A stretch of DNA of 64,000 bases from positions 248,001 to 312,000 of the forward strand of contig JAOYTL010000008.1 in NCBI GenBank assembly GCA_025846845.1. The letters are read 5' to 3'. The notes beneath the pieces were generated by a model. It saw only the letters and a program-made list of their open reading frames with translations. It was not told the DNA's origin and searched no databases. Made by a program: the position numbers and the translations under genes. This document shows, one piece after another, positions 9,140 to 16,697 of the stretch (position 1 is its first letter; each line of letters starts with the position of its first letter). The DNA comes from Alloboseaceae bacterium BT-24-1. Its GTDB lineage: Bacteria; Pseudomonadota; Alphaproteobacteria; Rhizobiales; Beijerinckiaceae.

Positions 9140-9460
9140 TCAACGGGGCCGCGCCGCTTTCTCGGCCAGGCCGGAACGCGCGGTACGGGCCTCAAGCTGG
9201 CTCAAGACGTCCCGCAATGCAACATCGCGGGCCTTGAGCACGACCAAAAGATGATAAAGCAGATCGGCGCTCTCGGCGATAAGCTCGTCACGATCGCCTT
9301 TCACGGCCGCGATCACGGCCTCGACCGCTTCTTCGCCAAGCTTCTTGGCGGCGCGCTCGGGCCCAGCGGCGAGGAGCTTCGCCGTCCAGGACTCCTCCGG
9401 CGAGGCGCTGGCGCGCTCGGCGACGATGCGTTCGAGATCGGTCAGCGAAAAAGCTGTCAT
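9140..9460 (-). CDS. hisE: Phosphoribosyl-ATP pyrophosphatase
   Basis: 106 residues from ATG 9460; a GTG directly before it (9463) is a possible alternative. The second enzyme activity of histidine synthesis, removing pyrophosphate from PR-ATP. The MazG-like metal-binding helices are visible in KKLGEEAVEAVIAA and ELIAESADLLYHLLVVL. It begins three bases after the hisF stop, so it is translationally coupled to hisF. Confidence 0.96.
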   Translation of the reverse strand: MTAFSLTDLERIVAERASASPEESWTAKLLAAGPERAAKKLGEEAVEAVIAAVKGDRDELIAESADLLYHLLVVLKARDVALRDVLSQLEARTARSGLAEKAARPR

Positions 9461-9463
9461 CAC

Positions 9464-10228
9464 TTAATCCAGCCGCATCGCCAGCCCGGCCGCCGCCATA
9501 TGCGCCTTGGCCTGCGGGATGGTGAAGGTGCCGAAATGGAAGATCGAGGCGGCGAGCACGGCCGAGGCCCGGCCCTCGCGCACGCCCTCGACAAGATGGT
9601 CGAGCGTGCCGACGCCGCCCGAGGCGACGACTGGGATCGAGACCGCATCGGCGACGCGGCGGGTGAGATCGAGGTCGAAGCCGGTCTTGGCGCCGTCGCG
9701 ATCCATCGAGGTCAGCAGGATTTCGCCTGCGCCCAATGAGGCGACCTCGCGGGCATAGGCGATTGCGTCGAGCCCGGTCGGGTTGCGCCCGCCATGGGTG
9801 AATATCTCCCAACGACCGGGCGAAACCTGCTTGGCGTCGATCGCGACGACGATGCATTGCGCGCCGTATTTCTGCGCCGCTTCGCGCACGAATTCGCGGC
9901 GCTTCACCGCCTCGGTCATGATCGAGACCTTGTCGGCCCCCGCCAGCAGAAGCTGCCTGATGTCCTCGACCGAGCGCACGCCGCCGCCGACGGTCAGCGG
10001 CATGAAGCAGGCCTCGGCCGTGCGTGTGACGACATCGAACAGGATGCCGCGGTCCTCGCTGCTGGCGGTGATGTCGAGGAAGCAGAGCTCGTCGGCGCCG
10101 GCCGCGTCATAGGCCTTGGCCGCCTCGACCGGATCGCCGGCGTCAACCAGATCGAGGAACTGCACGCCCTTGACGACGCGACCGTCCTTGACGTCGAGGC
10201 AGGGGATGATGCGGGTCTTCAGGGTCAT
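9464..10228 (-). CDS. hisF: Imidazole glycerol phosphate synthase cyclase subunit
   Basis: 254 residues from ATG 10228 (MTLKTRIIPCLDVKDG). HisF uses ammonia from HisH to convert PRFAR into imidazole glycerol phosphate and AICAR. The (beta/alpha)8 barrel shows the general acid/base aspartates in PCLDVKDGRVVKG (Asp11) and LLTSMDRDGAKTGFD (Asp130 region), plus phosphate loops MPLTVGGGVRS and PVVASGGVG. It is separated from hisA and hisH by about 2 kb containing plus-strand genes, so it must have its own promoter in 10229-10392. A decayed copy of its 5' end lies at 11249-11323. Confidence 0.97.
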   Translation of the reverse strand: MTLKTRIIPCLDVKDGRVVKGVQFLDLVDAGDPVEAAKAYDAAGADELCFLDITASSEDRGILFDVVTRTAEACFMPLTVGGGVRSVEDIRQLLLAGADKVSIMTEAVKRREFVREAAQKYGAQCIVVAIDAKQVSPGRWEIFTHGGRNPTGLDAIAYAREVASLGAGEILLTSMDRDGAKTGFDLDLTRRVADAVSIPVVASGGVGTLDHLVEGVREGRASAVLAASIFHFGTFTIPQAKAHMAAAGLAMRLD

Positions 10229-10333
10229 CAGCGGGCCTGCCCGGGCGGAACGACAAAACAATCGGGCGCATATAGCGCTGCGGCCGCACCGCACGCAAAC
10301 GCAGCGCGCGCCGGCCGGATTGATCACCGCCAC

Positions 10334-10357
10334 GATCCCTGCTCTGATCCCTGCTCT
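10334..10357. repeat. Tandem 12-base direct repeat upstream of pheC
   Basis: GATCCCTGCTCT occurs twice back to back (10334-10345 and 10346-10357), 36 bases before the pheC start. It may be a slippage product or a pair of binding sites; nothing else supports a function. Confidence 0.5.
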
Positions 10358-10392
10358 CTTGCGCGCCATAAGCAAAACCGAGGGGGATTTCC

Positions 10393-11190
10393 ATGACGAT
10401 CACATCGTCCTTCAAGGCCCTGAAGCTCGCGGCGCTGAGCGCCGCCACCGGGCTCGGCCTCAGCGCCGCCGCATTGGCGCAGGCCCCGGCCAGCCAGCTC
10501 GAGGCGATCCAGAGCCGCAGCGCCCTGCAGGTCTGCACCACCGGCGACTACAAGCCGTTCACGCTGGCCAAGGACGGCAGCTTCGAGGGCATCGACATCG
10601 AGCTCGCGAAATCGCTGGCAAAGGCCATCGGCGTCGAGGCCAAGTTCGTGCAGACGAAATGGGCCGATCTGATGAACGATTTCACCGCCGGCAAATGCGA
10701 CATCGCCATGGGCGGCATCTCGGTGACGCTCGACCGGCAGAAGCGCGCCTTTTTCTCCGCGCCCTACCTGATCAATGGCAAGGCGCCGATCGCGCGCTGC
10801 GCCGACAAAGCGAAGTTCCAGACCGTCGCCGATATCGACAAGCCGGAGACCCGCGTCATCGTCAATCCCGGCGGTACCAATGAGCGCTTCGTCCGCGCCA
10901 ACTTCAAGCAGGCCAAGATCGAGGTCTACCCCGACAACGTCACGATCTTCGACCAGATCCTGGCCGGCAAGGCCGACATCATGATCGCTGAATCGATCGA
11001 GACAAAGGTTCAGGAGAAGAGCAAGCCGGGTCTGTGCGCGATCAACCCGGACGAGCCGCTGCAATATGGCGAGATGGGCTATCTGCTGCCGCGCGGCGAC
11101 GTCGTCTTCAAGGCCTTCGTCGACCAGTGGCTGCATCTTGCCAAGGCGACCGGCGAATTCGGGAAGATCTACGACCAGTTCGTCCGCTGA
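10393..11190 (+). CDS. pheC: Periplasmic cyclohexadienyl (arogenate/prephenate) dehydratase-like protein
   Basis: 265 residues. A signal peptide covers about residues 1-31 (hydrophobic core ALSAATGLGLSAAALA, cleavage near ALA-QA). The mature part is a family 3 solute-binding fold. Several blocks match, from memory, the P. aeruginosa PheC enzyme rather than transport proteins: TTGDYKPFT, FVQTKWADLMNDFTAGKCDIAM is its counterpart region, then NPGGTNERFVRANFKQAK and PDNVTIFDQILAGKAD. PheC converts prephenate or arogenate to phenylpyruvate or phenylalanine in the periplasm. No ABC permease or ATPase gene is adjacent, which supports an enzyme. Start ATG has a strong GAGGGGG site. Transport-type binding protein is the alternative. 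Confidence 0.82.
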   Translation: MTITSSFKALKLAALSAATGLGLSAAALAQAPASQLEAIQSRSALQVCTTGDYKPFTLAKDGSFEGIDIELAKSLAKAIGVEAKFVQTKWADLMNDFTAGKCDIAMGGISVTLDRQKRAFFSAPYLINGKAPIARCADKAKFQTVADIDKPETRVIVNPGGTNERFVRANFKQAKIEVYPDNVTIFDQILAGKADIMIAESIETKVQEKSKPGLCAINPDEPLQYGEMGYLLPRGDVVFKAFVDQWLHLAKATGEFGKIYDQFVR

Positions 11191-11223
11191 TCGGGCCGGC
11201 GGGCGGCGCCGCTGTAAGCTCTG

Positions 11224-11262
11224 GCCTCGTCGAGATCGACGAACCTCGGATCTCGACGAGGC
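11224..11262. terminator. Perfect 14-bp hairpin after pheC
   Basis: GCCTCGTCGAGATC (11224-11237) and GATCTCGACGAGGC (11249-11262) are perfect complements around an 11-base loop, 34 bases after the pheC stop. No T-run follows, so it may be a Rho-assisted terminator or a repeat. The right arm coincides with the last codons of the hisF relic. Confidence 0.5.
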
Positions 11263-11323
11263 GACCACGCTTGACGTTGAGGCAGAGGATGATGCGTATT
11301 TTGGTATTGGTTTTCAGGATCGT
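11249..11323 (-). pseudogene. Decayed 5' fragment of a second hisF
   Basis: Read on the minus strand from 11323 the sequence encodes TILKTNTKIRIILCLNVKRG followed by RLVEI, against TLKTRIIPCLDVKDGRVVKG at the start of HisF. On DNA level, 41 bases at about 11262-11302 match hisF 10187-10227 at roughly five of six positions. There is no ATG, an extra three codons are present, and no similarity continues beyond about 25 codons. It has the same orientation as hisF. It is a relic of a duplicated or replaced hisF gene. Confidence 0.7.
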
Positions 11324-11334
11324 ACTTTCATCCG

Positions 11335-12078
11335 ATGCCTGCCTTCTCAGACTATATCATCTATGTCGATGAGAGCGGCGACCACGACCTAACGTCCGTA
11401 GCGCAGGCTTATCCGATCTTCGTCCTTGCGTTCTGCATCTTTCGGAAAGCCGATTACGTCGGGTTGATCGTGCCCCAAATTCAGGATTTCAAGTTTCGTT
11501 GGTTCGGCCATGACAACGTGGTTCTCCACGAGAACGAAATCCGCAAACAACGTCCGCCCTTTAAGTTCCTCCAAAATGAGGAGCGGAGGGGTCGCTTCAT
11601 GGCAGAGCTGACGGCAATCCTTGAGAATTGTCCGACAACCGTCATAGCCAGCGTGATCGACAAGCCTCGATTGGCACGACGCTATGCCGAGCCTGACAAT
11701 CCCTATCACATCGCGATGCAATTCTGCATGGAGCGAACGCATCGATTCTTGACCGAACAAGGACAGGTCGGGAGGGTGACAACTGTTCTATTCGAGAAGC
11801 GTGGGGAAAAGGAGGACTCCAAGCTGGAACTGGAGTTTCGCCGAATAAAGGATGGAGCGAATTTTCGCGGCGCTGCGATGGCCGAACTAGACATTCAGAT
11901 GGTCGACAAACGGGCCAACTCGTCCGGGCTACAGATCGCCGACTTGTTTGCACGCCCCATCGGGCTGAAAACGCTTCGTCCTGACCAAGGCAACCGGGCG
12001 TACGACATTATCGAAACGAAGTTCAGACGCAGCCCAGCTGGCGAAATTCGCGGCTATGGCCTGAAACTGTTTCCATAA
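11335..12078 (+). CDS. DUF3800 family protein
   Basis: 247 residues. The N-terminal IIYVDESGDHD and the C-terminal block NSSGLQIADLFARPIG are the defining motifs of DUF3800, a family with an RNase H-like fold and conserved acidic residues that suggest nuclease activity. Function is not established. GC content is visibly lower than in neighbours, and an AT-rich tail follows, both signs of horizontal acquisition. The ribosome-binding site is poor. It interrupts the his cluster between hisA and hisF, directly after the hisF relic. Confidence 0.85.
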   Translation: MPAFSDYIIYVDESGDHDLTSVAQAYPIFVLAFCIFRKADYVGLIVPQIQDFKFRWFGHDNVVLHENEIRKQRPPFKFLQNEERRGRFMAELTAILENCPTTVIASVIDKPRLARRYAEPDNPYHIAMQFCMERTHRFLTEQGQVGRVTTVLFEKRGEKEDSKLELEFRRIKDGANFRGAAMAELDIQMVDKRANSSGLQIADLFARPIGLKTLRPDQGNRAYDIIETKFRRSPAGEIRGYGLKLFP

Positions 12079-12191
12079 GCGAAAGGCCCCGGTCGAAACC
12101 GAGGCCCAGCGCCGACCAGGAACAACCCCCAGTCCATTTATGAAAACAAAATAGCGATTCACGAATCAATGTCAATAAAATACTTGACTCT
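12079..12191. other. AT-rich intergenic segment between DUF3800 and hisA
   Basis: The first 30 bases can form a GC hairpin with one mismatch (GGCC-CGGT / ACCG-GGCC, about 12085-12106), which may end DUF3800 transcription. The rest (about 12135-12191) is unusually AT-rich for this genome and includes GATTC-ACG... type short palindromes. It looks like a boundary of foreign DNA. No ORF was found. Confidence 0.45.
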
Positions 12192-12932
12192 TTAGCCAAT
12201 TCGAGTCCTCGTTCCGATTCTTGCCAGCGCCTCGCCTGCGTCGATGCGACCGTCATAAAGGGCGCGGCCGGTGATCGCGCCTTCGAGGATCGCGGCGTCG
12301 GGCGCCATCAGCCGCTCGATATCGGCCATTGAAGCCAGACCGCCCGAGGCGATCACCGGGATCGTCAGCGCATGCGCCAGCGCGATGGTGCCATCCCAGT
12401 TGATGCCCTGGAGCATGCCGTCGCGGGCGATGTCGGTGTAGACGATCGCGGCGACGCCGGCGTCCTCGAAGCGCCGTCCGAGATTGTCGGCGGCCAGCGC
12501 CGAGGTCTCCGCCCAGCCTTCGACCGCGACGAAGCCGTCGCGCGCATCGATTCCGACCGCGACCTTGCCGGGAAAGGCCCTGGCCGCCTCGCGCACGAAG
12601 CCGGGATCGCGCACCGCCGCCGTGCCAATGATGACGCGGGCGATGCCCTTCCCGAGCCAGCCCTCGACCGTCCTGATGTCACGGATGCCGCCGCCGAGCT
12701 GAACCGGGAAAGAGACACGCGCCAGAATCTCTTCGACAGCAGCCGCGTTCATCGGCTTGCCGGCGAAGGCGCCGTCGAGATCGACGACGTGCAGCCACTG
12801 GAAGCCTTGGCGCTCGAAGGTCGCGGCCTGGGCGGCGGGATCGTCGTTGAAGACCGTCGCCTGGCCCATGTCGCCCTGCTTCAGCCGGACGCACTGGCCT
12901 TCCTTAAGGTCGATGGCGGGAAAGAGGATCAC
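12192..12932 (-). CDS. hisA: Phosphoribosylformimino-5-aminoimidazole carboxamide ribotide isomerase
   Basis: 246 residues from GTG 12932, which overlaps the hisH stop by four bases (GTGA) and gives the canonical MILFPAIDLK start; an ATG at 12941 adds three residues and is the alternative. HisA isomerises ProFAR to PRFAR. The barrel motifs AIDLKEGQCVRL (Asp8), VQLGGGIRD, YTDIARDGMLQG and VIASGGLAS are all present. The 3' end abuts an AT-rich segment where the his cluster is interrupted. Confidence 0.96.
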   Translation of the reverse strand: MILFPAIDLKEGQCVRLKQGDMGQATVFNDDPAAQAATFERQGFQWLHVVDLDGAFAGKPMNAAAVEEILARVSFPVQLGGGIRDIRTVEGWLGKGIARVIIGTAAVRDPGFVREAARAFPGKVAVGIDARDGFVAVEGWAETSALAADNLGRRFEDAGVAAIVYTDIARDGMLQGINWDGTIALAHALTIPVIASGGLASMADIERLMAPDAAILEGAITGRALYDGRIDAGEALARIGTRTRIG

Positions 12933-13585
12933 GGCGCCCATCTCAGGAAATTGCCGATCAGCTTCAGGCCGAGCTTCTGGCTCTTCTCCGGGTGGAACTG
13001 CGTGCCGGCAATGTTGCCCTTTGCCACGATCGCGGTGACCGGGCCGCCATAATCGGTCAGCGCCAGAACCTCCTGCGGGTTCTCGGCTGTGAGCGCATAG
13101 GAATGGACGAAATAGGCATGCCAGCCGGAGGGGCCAGTCTCGATGCCGGCGAGCAGCTTGTGCTCGTCCTGCGGATGCAGCGTGTTCCAGCCCATATGCG
13201 GGATCTTCAGGGCATCGTCCTGCGGCCGGATCAGCGCGACGTCTCCGGCGATCCAGCCGAGCCCCGGCGTGGTGACGTATTCGAGCCCGCGGCTTGCCAG
13301 CAATTGCATGCCGACGCAGATGCCGAGGAAGGGCCGGCCCTTGGTCCGTACCGTCTCCTCCAGCGCCTCGACCATGCCGGGGACGGTGTCGAGCCCGCGC
13401 CGGCAATCGGCGAAGGCACCGACACCGGGCAGGACGATGCGGTCGGCGGCGCGGACCTCGGCGGGATCGCTGGTGACGCGGATGGTCGAGGGGATGCCGG
13501 ATTCAGTGGCGGCGCGCTCGAATGCCTTGGCGGCCGAGTGCAGATTGCCCGAGCCGTAATCGACGATGGCGACGGTCTGGCTCAT
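12929..13585 (-). CDS. hisH: Imidazole glycerol phosphate synthase glutaminase subunit
   Basis: 218 residues. It supplies ammonia to HisF. The class I glutaminase features are clear: oxyanion-strand IVLPGVGAF, nucleophile Cys in FLGICVGMQLL (about residue 93), and the His-Glu pair in GTQFHPEKSQ near the C-terminus. Its start overlaps the DUF2628 stop by ATGA and its stop overlaps hisA, so the three are translationally coupled. Confidence 0.97.
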   Translation of the reverse strand: MSQTVAIVDYGSGNLHSAAKAFERAATESGIPSTIRVTSDPAEVRAADRIVLPGVGAFADCRRGLDTVPGMVEALEETVRTKGRPFLGICVGMQLLASRGLEYVTTPGLGWIAGDVALIRPQDDALKIPHMGWNTLHPQDEHKLLAGIETGPSGWHAYFVHSYALTAENPQEVLALTDYGGPVTAIVAKGNIAGTQFHPEKSQKLGLKLIGNFLRWAP

Positions 13586-14073
13586 CGTCCATTCGCCTCG
13601 GGGAAGAGGCCGATCACCGGCGCGGGGCCGGCTGCGAAGCGAGCAGGCGCTGGAGCCGACGGCGCCTCGACGACACGCGATGATGTGACAGCCGGCAGCG
13701 CCCGCTCGAAGAAGCGGCGTTCGGCGCTGGAGAGATCCGGCGCCTCGACCACGTCGACTAGCCGCCAGCCCTTACGCAGCAGCTTGCGCGCGATCAGGTT
13801 CTGACCCTCGAGGCCAAGGAAAACCGCCAGAGCGGTATGCGAGAGCATCACCGCGAGAAAGGAAAAGCCCATCTGGCGCTGGAGGTAGATCAACCCAGCC
13901 CAGACCAGGGCGTAAACGATGAAGGCGAGCCAGAGCCGTTTGAACAGCAGCCAGACGCCGCCGAAGATCAGGGCCGGCCAGGTGAAGCTCTCCGGCAGGA
14001 GACGGGCCTGCTCGATCTCCTCGCGCAAGCCTCCCGCGTCCGGCGGCGGGATCAGAGCCTGATAGAACGCCAT
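13582..14073 (-). CDS. DUF2628 domain membrane protein
   Basis: 163 residues from ATG 14073 with GAGGGG upstream. Hydrophobic segments at about residues 30-48 (FTWPALIFGGVWLLF), 49-66 and 70-92 are separated by short loops. The pattern AFYQALIPPPDAG then LLPESFTWPALIFGGVWLL is that of DUF2628 proteins found in the his cluster of Hyphomicrobiales. Residues 130-163 form a proline/alanine-rich tail. Its role in histidine synthesis, if any, is unknown; the ATGA overlap with hisH shows coupling. Confidence 0.85.
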   Translation of the reverse strand: MAFYQALIPPPDAGGLREEIEQARLLPESFTWPALIFGGVWLLFKRLWLAFIVYALVWAGLIYLQRQMGFSFLAVMLSHTALAVFLGLEGQNLIARKLLRKGWRLVDVVEAPDLSSAERRFFERALPAVTSSRVVEAPSAPAPARFAAGPAPVIGLFPEANGR

Positions 14074-14095
14074 GGCAGCGATCCCCTCGACAATT

Positions 14096-14148
14096 TAGAG
14101 CATTGCTCAAGCAAAAAACCGGTTCCCACTTTTTTGCGCAATGCTCTA
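14096..14148. repeat. RIME-like palindromic element, carrying the hisB stop codon
   Basis: Terminal inverted repeats TAGAGCATTGC (14096-14106) and GCAATGCTCTA (14138-14148) flank a core with AAACCGGTTCCCACTTTTTT (14116-14135). The ACCGGTTCCCAC core is the signature of rhizobial RIME-type intergenic repeats. The right arm contains the complement of the hisB stop codon TAG (14148-14146), so the element ends exactly inside the gene. Confidence 0.8.
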
Positions 14149-14733
14149 GAGGGCACCCTTGGTCGAGGGCACGCGGCCGCCCTCGCGCGGATCGACCTCG
14201 ATCGCCTGGCGCAGCGCCCGCGCCAGGCCCTTGAAGCAGCTCTCGGCGATATGGTGAGCATTGTCGCCATAGAGCGTCTCGACATGCAGCGTGATGCCCG
14301 CGTTCATGGCGAAGGCCTGGAAGAATTCGCGCACCAGCTCGGTGTCGAACGTCCCGATCTTTTCCGCCTTGAACTGGGTGCGGAAGACCAGGAAGGGCCG
14401 ACCGGAGACGTCGACCGCGACGCGGGTCAGCGTCTCGTCCATCGGCAGGTGGACGTCGGCATAGCGACGAATGCCCTTCTTGTCGCCGAGCGCCGCTTTG
14501 AGCGCCTCGCCGAGCGCGATGCCGGCATCCTCGACCGAGTGATGGTCGTCAATATGGGTGTCGCCCTTCACGCTGACCGTGGTGTCGATCAGCGAATGGC
14601 GGGCGAAGAGGTCGAGCATATGGTCGAAGAAGCCGACCCCGGTCGCAATCTCGGCCTTGCCCGCGCCGTCGAGCACGAGCTTGACCGCGATATCGGTCTC
14701 ATTGGTGCGGCGCTTCACTTCGCCAGAACGCAT
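14146..14733 (-). CDS. hisB: Imidazoleglycerol-phosphate dehydratase
   Basis: 195 residues from ATG 14733; a longer open frame upstream is antisense to the neighbour. It removes water from imidazole glycerol phosphate. The two Mn-binding His-rich motifs of the family are visible as GFFDHMLDLFARHS and DDHHSVEDAGIALG, mirrored by NAHHIAESCFKGLARAL near the end. First gene of the minus-strand his unit hisB-DUF2628-hisH-hisA. The stop lies in a RIME-like palindrome. Confidence 0.97.
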   Translation of the reverse strand: MRSGEVKRRTNETDIAVKLVLDGAGKAEIATGVGFFDHMLDLFARHSLIDTTVSVKGDTHIDDHHSVEDAGIALGEALKAALGDKKGIRRYADVHLPMDETLTRVAVDVSGRPFLVFRTQFKAEKIGTFDTELVREFFQAFAMNAGITLHVETLYGDNAHHIAESCFKGLARALRQAIEVDPREGGRVPSTKGAL

Positions 14734-14874
14734 GATCGTCTCTGTCGCTGGTGGAATTTCGCGTCGCTTTAGCAGGCGACCGGCCGGAAGGCCATGGCGA
14801 TCGAGGCGGGCCTGCTGACAGAAGGCGACAGCCAGGTCCGCTACGAGCGGCGCGCCGAGGCAAGGAGAGGTTCG

Positions 14875-15645
14875 ATGACCCAAGCCGACAAAGCAGGCCA
14901 GCTCGCCGCACTTCATGTCAAAGGCCAACCGCTGGTCCTCTACAATATCTGGGATGCCGGCAGCGCCCGCTCGGCCGCCAAGGCCGGCAGCAAGGCGATC
15001 GCCACCGGGAGCTGGTCGATGGCGGCGGCCCATGGCTTCGACGACGGCGAGGCGATCCCGCTCGACTTCATCGAGACGATCGTCGGCCGCATCGCCTCCG
15101 CCGTCGCGCTGCCGTTGACCGTCGATTTCGAAGGCGGCTACGCGAAAGACCCGGACGGCGTCGCGAAGAATGCGGCACGGATCATCAAAGCCGGCGCGGT
15201 CGGTCTGAACTTCGAGGACCAGATCGTCGGGACTGGTGCGCTCTATGCCATCGCCGACCAGGTGCAGCGGATCAAGGCGATCCGGAGCGCGGCGGATAAT
15301 CTCGGCATCGCCGTGTTCATCAACGCCCGGACGGATCTTTTCCTGCTGGAGGCCGACAAGACGCGCCACCCGGACCTGATCGATGCGGCGATCGAGCGGG
15401 CGCTGGCCTATCAGCAGGCCGGCTGCAGCGGCTTCTTCATTCCCGGACTGCTCGACGAGAGCGGCATCGCGACGATCTGCAATGCGCTGACGCTGCCCGT
15501 GAACGTGATGGTGATGGGTGGCGCGCCCGATCGCGAGACCCTGAGCGGGCTCGGCGTGTCACGGATCAGCTATGGCCCCGGACCCTATCTGGCGGCGCAG
15601 GCCCGTTTCGTCGAGCAGTGTGCCGCCAGCCTGGCGGGCGCCTGA
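14875..15645 (+). CDS. Isocitrate lyase/PEP mutase family protein
   Basis: 256 residues from ATG 14875, which has AAGGAGAGG upstream. The barrel motifs YNIWDAGSARSAAKAG, LTVDFEGGYA and GLNFEDQI carry the metal-binding acidic residues of the family, and VFINARTDLFLL follows. The family covers carboxyphosphonoenolpyruvate mutases, oxaloacetate decarboxylases and 2-methylisocitrate lyases; the KKCGH-type lyase motif is not evident, so the true reaction is unknown. The last 87 bases overlap the convergent gene that ends at 15559. Confidence 0.85.
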   Translation: MTQADKAGQLAALHVKGQPLVLYNIWDAGSARSAAKAGSKAIATGSWSMAAAHGFDDGEAIPLDFIETIVGRIASAVALPLTVDFEGGYAKDPDGVAKNAARIIKAGAVGLNFEDQIVGTGALYAIADQVQRIKAIRSAADNLGIAVFINARTDLFLLEADKTRHPDLIDAAIERALAYQQAGCSGFFIPGLLDESGIATICNALTLPVNVMVMGGAPDRETLSGLGVSRISYGPGPYLAAQARFVEQCAASLAGA

Positions 15646-16086
15646 CGGCGGCGGCCCGAAGCGCGCCAGGAGCGCCCGCGCCCGCGGCATTGCGTCGTGA
15701 AGGAACTGGCCGGGCTCGCGCAGCAGGAGCCCGTCATATCGCTGCGACTTGGCGTTGGAGATCAGCACGTCCTGCGGCAAGGGCACGAGCGTGCCGTCCC
15801 AACCCGGCCACCAGAGCCGGCCCTTGGCCCAATGATGGGCGACCAAGGCCTCTTCGCAGCGATAGCCATGGAAATCGAAGGCGGTCTTGCCATTGCTGAC
15901 GAAGACGTGGTTGCCGGTGAAGCCCTCGGCCGGCCTGATCCAGACGGCGTGGAAACCCTGCTCCGGATAGGCCTCCAGGAAGGCGTAGGCGAGGATGTGG
16001 CAGGCGCCGCAGGCGAAGAAGACGCGCTCGGACAGATTCCAGCGTTTGACCGGGTCGCTCTTGATACCGGGCTTCAGCCTGAACAT
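15559..16086 (-). CDS. Hypothetical conserved-looking protein, function unknown
   Basis: 175 residues, divergent from hslV with a 41-base gap. The first 140 residues look like a folded soluble protein rich in aromatic residues (FACGACHILAYAFLEA, FHAVWIRP, HHWAKGRLWWPGWDG). There is a CGAC pair at about residues 27-30 but no second metal-binding pair. The final 35 residues are low-complexity and lie opposite the 3' end of the preceding gene. I do not recognise a family. Confidence 0.7.
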   Translation of the reverse strand: MFRLKPGIKSDPVKRWNLSERVFFACGACHILAYAFLEAYPEQGFHAVWIRPAEGFTGNHVFVSNGKTAFDFHGYRCEEALVAHHWAKGRLWWPGWDGTLVPLPQDVLISNAKSQRYDGLLLREPGQFLHDAMPRARALLARFGPPPSGARQAGGTLLDETGLRRQIGSGAIADP

Positions 16087-16127
16087 GTTGGCGGTTCCTG
16101 ACTGCCATTGATCGAGATCGAATCGCG

Positions 16128-16697
16128 ATGTCCGAGACTAGCAATGCCTCCGTCATGCACGCGACCACCATCCTGATGGTGCGCAAGGGCGGCCATGTCG
16201 TGATCGGCGGCGACGGCCAGGTCTCGCTCGGCCCGACGATCATGAAGGGCAATGCCAAGAAGGTGCGCCGCCTCGCCAAGGGCGCGGTGATCGCCGGCTT
16301 CGCCGGCGCGACCGCCGACGCGTTCACTCTGTTCGAGCGGCTGGAGGCCAAACTCGAACAGTTCCCGACGCAATTGCTGCGCGCCTGCGTCGAGCTCGCC
16401 AAGGACTGGCGCACCGACCGCTATCTGCGCCGGCTGGAGGCGATGCTGCTCGTCGCCGACAAGGAGGTCTCGCTGCTGATCTCCGGCACCGGCGACGTGC
16501 TTGAGCCGGAGCCCTCCGAGCATGGCTCGGTGATGGCGATCGGCTCCGGCGGCAATTTCGCGCTCGCCGCGGCCCGCGCGCTGGTCGATGGCGAGGGCGA
16601 TGCCGAGACGATCGTGCGCAAGGCGATGAAGATCGCCGGCGACATCTGCGTCTACACCAACCACTCGCTCGTCATCGAAAGCCTGGAGACCGCATGA
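16128..16697 (+). CDS. hslV: ATP-dependent protease peptidase subunit HslV
   Basis: 189 residues. The proteasome-like subunit of the HslUV protease. The catalytic threonine is Thr13 in MHATTILMVRKGG, so the first 12 residues form a propeptide that must be removed; an internal ATG at codon 10 would give a shorter one. GGDGQVSLG, MKGNAKKVRRL and GFAGATADAFTLFERLE are standard HslV blocks. Its stop overlaps the GNAT gene by ATGA. Confidence 0.97.
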   Translation: MSETSNASVMHATTILMVRKGGHVVIGGDGQVSLGPTIMKGNAKKVRRLAKGAVIAGFAGATADAFTLFERLEAKLEQFPTQLLRACVELAKDWRTDRYLRRLEAMLLVADKEVSLLISGTGDVLEPEPSEHGSVMAIGSGGNFALAAARALVDGEGDAETIVRKAMKIAGDICVYTNHSLVIESLETA

